Source: Iodidimonas muriae (GTDB taxonomy: Bacteria > Pseudomonadota > Alphaproteobacteria > Sphingomonadales > Rhodothalassiaceae). Taken from it: a stretch of DNA of 64,000 bases. The translations under genes and the position numbers were made by a program. The first letter of the stretch is position 1. Every line of letters starts with the position of its first letter. Below, one piece after another: positions 60,566 to 64,000 of this stretch. The stretch lies in contig NZ_BMOV01000013.1 of assembly GCF_014647255.1 (NCBI RefSeq), positions 1-64,000 on the forward strand, read 5' to 3'. Under the pieces are notes generated by a model that was given only the letters and a program-made list of their open reading frames with translations, ran no database searches and was not told where the DNA came from.

Positions 60566-61480
60566 GTGGCTATTGCTGTTTCTTCTGCGTTTAAAATCAA
60601 GCGATTGCCGCACCGTCTCTTCGGTTTCGCGGGCGGGCTCGTGCTGTTTGGCTGCGGCGCTGCTTTTGCCGCGCCCGTTACGTTCAATACGGCTTTGCCT
60701 GTTGGCAAAGGGGCGTTCGTTTTACGCAATCAGCTTATATACAGCGAGGCGAGCCGGAACGGAACCGGGCTTTCGGACCTGCGTGATGTGGCCCTGCTGG
60801 GCTATGGCCTGTCGCCGGATTTGGCGTTATTTGGCTCTGCATCCTGGTTGCGGCGTGATGTGGATACGGCATCTGGTTTAAGCAGAGATGCCGATGGCTT
60901 GGGAGATGTGCAGGTGTTTGCCCGCTATACCGCCTATCGCCATGATTTTTCCGGCGGGGCTTTCCGGGTTGCTCCATTCTTTGGGATAGAGCTTCCTACC
61001 GGGGAAAACCGCAAACGCGATAGTCTGGGACAACTTCCACCGGGTCTTCAGCCCGGGTCCGGCTCTGTGGATGGGTTGGCGGGGGCCGTTGTTTCCTGGG
61101 CATCTTTGGATATGAATATCGATGGGCAGGTTTTCTGGCAGGAAAATACCAAGGCCAATGGCATCAATAAAGGCGATGTGTTCAAAGCCGATGCGGCCTT
61201 TTATCGTCGCGTTTATCCACGGGAGCTATCGGCCTATACCAAGGGCTTTTTGTTCGGCGGGCTGGAAGTGAACTACCGCCATGAGGGGCGCACCCGGATG
61301 AACGGGGTGATCGACCCCGATAGCGGCGGTGAAACGCTTTTTCTAACGCCGGGGCTGCATTATGCCCGCAGGCTTTGGATGCTGGAAGGGGCGGTGCAAA
61401 TTCCCGTGGCCCAAAGCACCAATGGCACCAATCTCCAGCAAGATTTTTCTGTGCGCATCGGTATTCGGATCAATCTTTGA
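60566..61480 (+). CDS. Outer-membrane beta-barrel channel-like protein
   Basis: A 304-residue protein with a signal peptide (LFGFAGGLVLFGCGAAFA) after a GTG start behind AAGGG. Amphipathic alternating strands (GLGDVQVFARYTAYRHDF, RVAPFFGIELPTGENRK, FLFGGLEVNYRHEGRTRM) end in VRIGIRINL, so a small barrel of the MetA/phenol-degradation type is likely. It is the first gene under the MerR-type promoter, so it may let metal or metal complexes through the outer membrane. Inferred from context. Confidence 0.65.
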   Translation: MAIAVSSAFKIKRLPHRLFGFAGGLVLFGCGAAFAAPVTFNTALPVGKGAFVLRNQLIYSEASRNGTGLSDLRDVALLGYGLSPDLALFGSASWLRRDVDTASGLSRDADGLGDVQVFARYTAYRHDFSGGAFRVAPFFGIELPTGENRKRDSLGQLPPGLQPGSGSVDGLAGAVVSWASLDMNIDGQVFWQENTKANGINKGDVFKADAAFYRRVYPRELSAYTKGFLFGGLEVNYRHEGRTRMNGVIDPDSGGETLFLTPGLHYARRLWMLEGAVQIPVAQSTNGTNLQQDFSVRIGIRINL

Positions 61481-61496
61481 AACAAGGAAATAACAG

Positions 61497-61802
61497 ATGA
61501 GAAAATTTGGTTTTGTGCTGGGTGCGCTTTTATTGGCCGCCGCCCCTGCCGCCGCCAAGGACGCGCAATATGTGCTGCATATCGACGGGATTACCTGCCC
61601 GTTTTGCGTGGCGACATCTGAAAAGGCCCTGAAGAAAATCGACGGGGTGAAATCGGTGAAATCCAGCCTGCGTGATGGCACGATCACCGTGTGCGCCGAT
61701 GATGAAAAAGTAACCTTCACCGATGAACAACTGCTCGAATTGTTTAAGGAAAAAGGCTTTACCTATCGCGGCAAGGAAGAAACCGGAGCCTGCACGGCAT
61801 GA
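61497..61802 (+). CDS. merP: MerP-like periplasmic heavy-metal-binding protein
   Basis: A 101-residue protein with a signal peptide (FVLGALLLAAAPAAAKDAQ) and a heavy-metal-associated domain. The metal-binding CPFC is in IDGITCPFCVATSEKALKKI near residue 33 (GMTCxxC-type), followed by VKSVKSSLRDGTITV. It would bind Hg(II) or a similar soft metal in the periplasm and pass it to the MerT-like transporter. It overlaps the next gene by 4 bases. Confidence 0.9.
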   Translation: MRKFGFVLGALLLAAAPAAAKDAQYVLHIDGITCPFCVATSEKALKKIDGVKSVKSSLRDGTITVCADDEKVTFTDEQLLELFKEKGFTYRGKEETGACTA

Positions 61803-62014
61803 TCGAGCGGCAGTCTGTGCTCACTTGTCCGACATGCGGTTTTGAAAAGGCGGAACCGATGCCGGAAGATGCCTGCCTGTTCTTTTATGAGTGCACCAAT
61901 TGCAAAAGCCTGTTGCGTCCGAAAGCAGGTGATTGCTGCGTGTTTTGCTCTTATGGATCGGTGGCATGCCCACCAATCCAGCAAGAAAGGGTGGCCGCCC
62001 ATGAGCGCGCCTGA
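61799..62014 (+). CDS. GDCCxC-motif small protein of mer-type operons
   Basis: A 71-residue cysteine-rich protein. Two CxxC pairs (TCPTCGF near residue 10 and CTNCKSLL near 32) and the GDCCVFCSYGSVACPP motif near 44 define the GDCCxC family encoded in mercury operons. It is likely a small metal-binding or metal-transfer protein in the cytosol. Overlaps both neighbours. Confidence 0.88.
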   Translation: MIERQSVLTCPTCGFEKAEPMPEDACLFFYECTNCKSLLRPKAGDCCVFCSYGSVACPPIQQERVAAHERA

Positions 62015-62414
62015 TATGGACGCCGGCAAAATGGCAAGGCCGCGAAAATGGGGCTGGCTGATCCTGCTCAGCAGCACCACCACATTGGTGTGCTGTGTGA
62101 TTCCCATTGTTCTGGTGAGCCTTGGTTTGGGAGCAACGGTTGCCAGCCTATACAGCACTGTGCCGTTTCTTTCTTCTTTGGGTCTGCACAAGGAATGGAC
62201 CTTTGCGCTAACGGCGCTGGTGCTGTTGGCGGCAGCCTGGGCATTGTTTCGTCCTGGCCGGGCGTGCCCCGCCGATCCGGATCTGGCCAAGGCTTGTCAG
62301 TCTGCCGATAAGTGGAACCGGCGATTGTTTTTCGGCTCGGTCGCTTTGTGGGGCATCAGCTTCTTTACAGCCTATCTGTTGCTTCCCATTGCCCTATGGC
62401 TTGGTGTTTTTTAG
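62001..62414 (+). CDS. merT: MerT-like inner-membrane mercuric transport protein
   Basis: A 137-residue protein with three or four helices. The first helix holds the vicinal Cys pair (TTLVCCVIPIVLVSLGLGAT), as in MerT, and a second Cys pair lies in the loop RACPADPDLAKACQ. The start at 62001 has an AAAGGG element and overlaps the GDCCxC gene by 14 bases. It is divergent in sequence from Tn501 MerT. Confidence 0.8.
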   Translation: MSAPDMDAGKMARPRKWGWLILLSSTTTLVCCVIPIVLVSLGLGATVASLYSTVPFLSSLGLHKEWTFALTALVLLAAAWALFRPGRACPADPDLAKACQSADKWNRRLFFGSVALWGISFFTAYLLLPIALWLGVF

Positions 62415-62420
62415 CATCCT

Positions 62421-64000
62421 TCACGCATCAAGGCGCACGGTGCGTAGCCGCAAGGCATTGCCGATCACCGATACCGAAGACAGGCTCATGGCCGCTGCGG
62501 CAAAAACAGGTGACAACAAAACACCGAACAGGGGATAAAGCAGCCCTGCCGCAAGGGGAATGCCCGCGCTGTTATAAATCAACGCAAAGAACAGATTCTG
62601 CTTGATATTGCGCATGGTGGCCAAGGAAAGCCTGCGCGCTCGAACGATGCCGCCCAGATCGCCATTTACCAGTGTGAATCCCGCGCTTTTAATGGCCACA
62701 TCGGCACCTGTGCCCATGGCGACCCCCACATCCGCCTGTGCCAAAGCCGGGGCATCGTTCACCCCATCGCCCGCCATGGCGATGATATGCCCTGCGGCTT
62801 GCATGTCCTTGATGATCTGTGCCTTGTCAGCGGGCAGAACATCGGCGCGAATTTCATCAATATCCAGCTTTGAAGCCACAGCCCTTGCTGTGCGCTCATT
62901 ATCACCGGTGGCCATGACAATGCGAAAGCCCAATTCATGAAGGGCCTTGAGCGCTTCCGGAGTGGTTTCTTTGATGGGGTCTGCCACGGAAACCATTCCG
63001 GCAATGGTTTCTTCAACCGCCAGGAACATCACCGTTTCACCATTGTCGCGGCGCCTATTGGCGGCCTGTTCCAAAGGCTGGGAGTGAAGTCCGAGCTCGG
63101 CCATTAGAGCCGCATTACCAAGGGCGACAGATTTGCCGTCTATCTGGCCGCGCACGCCTTTCCCGGTCACCGCCTCGAAATTGCTGACGGGTGATGTATC
63201 AAGTCCACGCTTTGTTGCACCTGCCAAAATGGCTTCGGCAAGGGGATGTTCTGATCCCAGCTCAAGGCTTGCGGCAAGGCACAACACGTCATTTTCCTGC
63301 CAAGCCTTCGCCGTTGTGATGCTGGCCAGCTTGGGCTTGCCTTCTGTCAGGGTGCCGGTTTTGTCCACAATCAGTGTGTCCACCTTGGCAAAACGCTCCA
63401 ATGCCTCAGCATTTTTGATAAGCACGCCCATTTGTGCACCACGTCCGGTGGCTGTCATGATCGACATGGGGGTTGCAAGGCCCAAAGCACAAGGGCAGGC
63501 GATGATCAACACCGCAATGGCCGACACCAGTGCATAGGCATAAGACGGTTCCGGGCCCCAGATCGCCCAGACGATAAAGGAAAGAATGGCTATGGCGATC
63601 ACGGCGGGTACGAATTTTCCGGCCACCGCATCGGCCAGTTTTTGGATGGGGGCGCGGGACCGCTGCGCCGAGGCCACCATTTCCACAATGTGGCTCAAGA
63701 TGGTGTCGGCACCAACCCGTTTGGCTTCTATCACCACGGTGCCGGTGCCATTGAGCGTGGCTCCGGTAACCTGATCCCCTCCGGTTTTTTCCACCGGAAT
63801 TGGTTCACCGGAAATCATCGATTCATCCACCGACGTGCGGCCTTCGATCACAACGCCGTCCACCGGGATTTTTTCGCCGGGACGCACGCGAATATGGCTC
63901 CCTACAATGACATCCTCGATGGGCACGTCTTTTTCCTGGCCATCGGGGTGGATGATCCGTGCTGTTTTTGCGGCCAGATCCAAAAGTGCTCGGATCGCAT
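62421..64000 (-). CDS. copA: Copper-type P1B heavy-metal ATPase, 5' end outside the window
   Basis: At least 526 residues, running off the right edge in frame ([13 protein letters not shown]). It has the actuator TGE loop ([13 protein letters not shown]), the Cu-type CPC motif [13 protein letters not shown], phosphorylation loop [12 protein letters not shown], the P1B HP motif [19 protein letters not shown] and [16 protein letters not shown]. The N-terminal metal-binding domains and first helices are outside. It exports Cu(I) or Ag(I). It is convergent with the MerT-like gene and reads toward it. Confidence 0.93.
   Translation of the reverse strand, partial: AIRALLDLAAKTARIIHPDGQEKDVPIEDVIVGSHIRVRPGEKIPVDGVVIEGRTSVDESMISGEPIPVEKTGGDQVTGATLNGTGTVVIEAKRVGADTILSHIVEMVASAQRSRAPIQKLADAVAGKFVPAVIAIAILSFIVWAIWGPEPSYAYALVSAIAVLIIACPCALGLATPMSIMTATGRGAQMGVLIKNAEALERFAKVDTLIVDKTGTLTEGKPKLASITTAKAWQENDVLCLAASLELGSEHPLAEAILAGATKRGLDTSPVSNFEAVTGKGVRGQIDGKSVALGNAALMAELGLHSQPLEQAANRRRDNGETVMFLAVEETIAGMVSVADPIKETTPEALKALHELGFRIVMATGDNERTARAVASKLDIDEIRADVLPADKAQIIKDMQAAGHIIAMAGDGVNDAPALAQADVGVAMGTGADVAIKSAGFTLVNGDLGGIVRARRLSLATMRNIKQNLFFALIYNSAGIPLAAGLLYPLFGVLLSPVFAAAAMSLSSVSVIGNALRLRTVRLDA

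Overview
The window looks like a chromosomal segment of an alphaproteobacterium. Evidence: an alphaproteobacterial-type initiator tRNA, a class I PHA synthase, TonB-dependent receptors of the Caulobacter/Xanthomonas type, FNR/FixK-style and FadR-type regulatory sites, and high-GC genes with ATGA-coupled operons. A kordiimonad or sphingomonad relative is plausible, but the genus cannot be read from sequence alone.

Region 1 (1-8.0 kb) is a decayed accessory region beginning at a partial initiator tRNA. It holds remnants of an ankyrin-repeat gene and an asparagine synthetase gene, an AT-rich glycosyltransferase / epimerase / phosphodiesterase-like trio, a complete IS3-family element flanked by two truncated genes, the 3' end of a tyrosine-integrase gene, and an intact gene with a ParB-like N-terminal domain and a helical C-terminal domain that may be a defence or nuclease-type cargo gene.

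Region 2 (8.2-29 kb) is a low-oxygen/PHA block. On the minus strand an alpha/beta hydrolase, a SpoIIAA-like protein and a proton-pumping P-type ATPase form one translationally coupled operon; the ATPase is frameshifted at a perfect 21-bp inverted repeat. A ferric-reductase-like flavocytochrome is divergent from phaC. PhaC, FabI, a MaoC-phosphotransacetylase fusion, acetate kinase and an ABC exporter (membrane fusion protein, RbbA-like, YhhJ-like) follow in one direction. A perfect FNR/FixK box overlaps a 19-bp palindrome upstream of phaC, and the palindrome core recurs upstream of the hydrolase operon. Together these genes fit carbon/reductant storage and substrate-level ATP formation under oxygen limitation. 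A metallo-beta-lactamase-fold protein, a TetR regulator, an ECF-type sigma factor, GTP cyclohydrolase I and two small membrane proteins close the block.

Region 3 (29.4-41.4 kb) is an alginate utilization locus: TonB receptor, FadR/UxuR-type regulator, PL6 and PL17 alginate lyases, KdgF-like cupin, hexuronate-type MFS importer, an SDR probably reducing DEH to KDG, and KDG kinase. A TTGGTATA half-site recurs upstream of three of these transcription units. The final aldolase is not in the window.

Region 4 (43.5-57.4 kb) is a catabolic cluster of unknown substrate. A minus-strand operon runs from an Asp/Glu-racemase-family protein lacking both catalytic cysteines, through two tandem NTF2-like proteins and two GSTs, to a TonB receptor. 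A GntR regulator is divergent from it. A CoA-transferase/cysteine-hydrolase pair and an HMG-CoA-lyase-like / HyuA / HyuB operon follow, with a third GST-like gene at the end. Both divergent promoter regions carry the same ATTGTATACAG site, so the whole block is probably one regulon. This is the best candidate for an undescribed pathway.

Region 5 (57.7-64 kb) is metal/stress related. A DUF5602-like protein, a cupredoxin and a sigma factor are translationally coupled. A Hg-type MerR regulator with a textbook 19-bp-spaced promoter controls an outer-membrane channel, MerP, GDCCxC and MerT-like operon that has no merA. A copper-type P-type ATPase, cut off by the window edge, is convergent with it.
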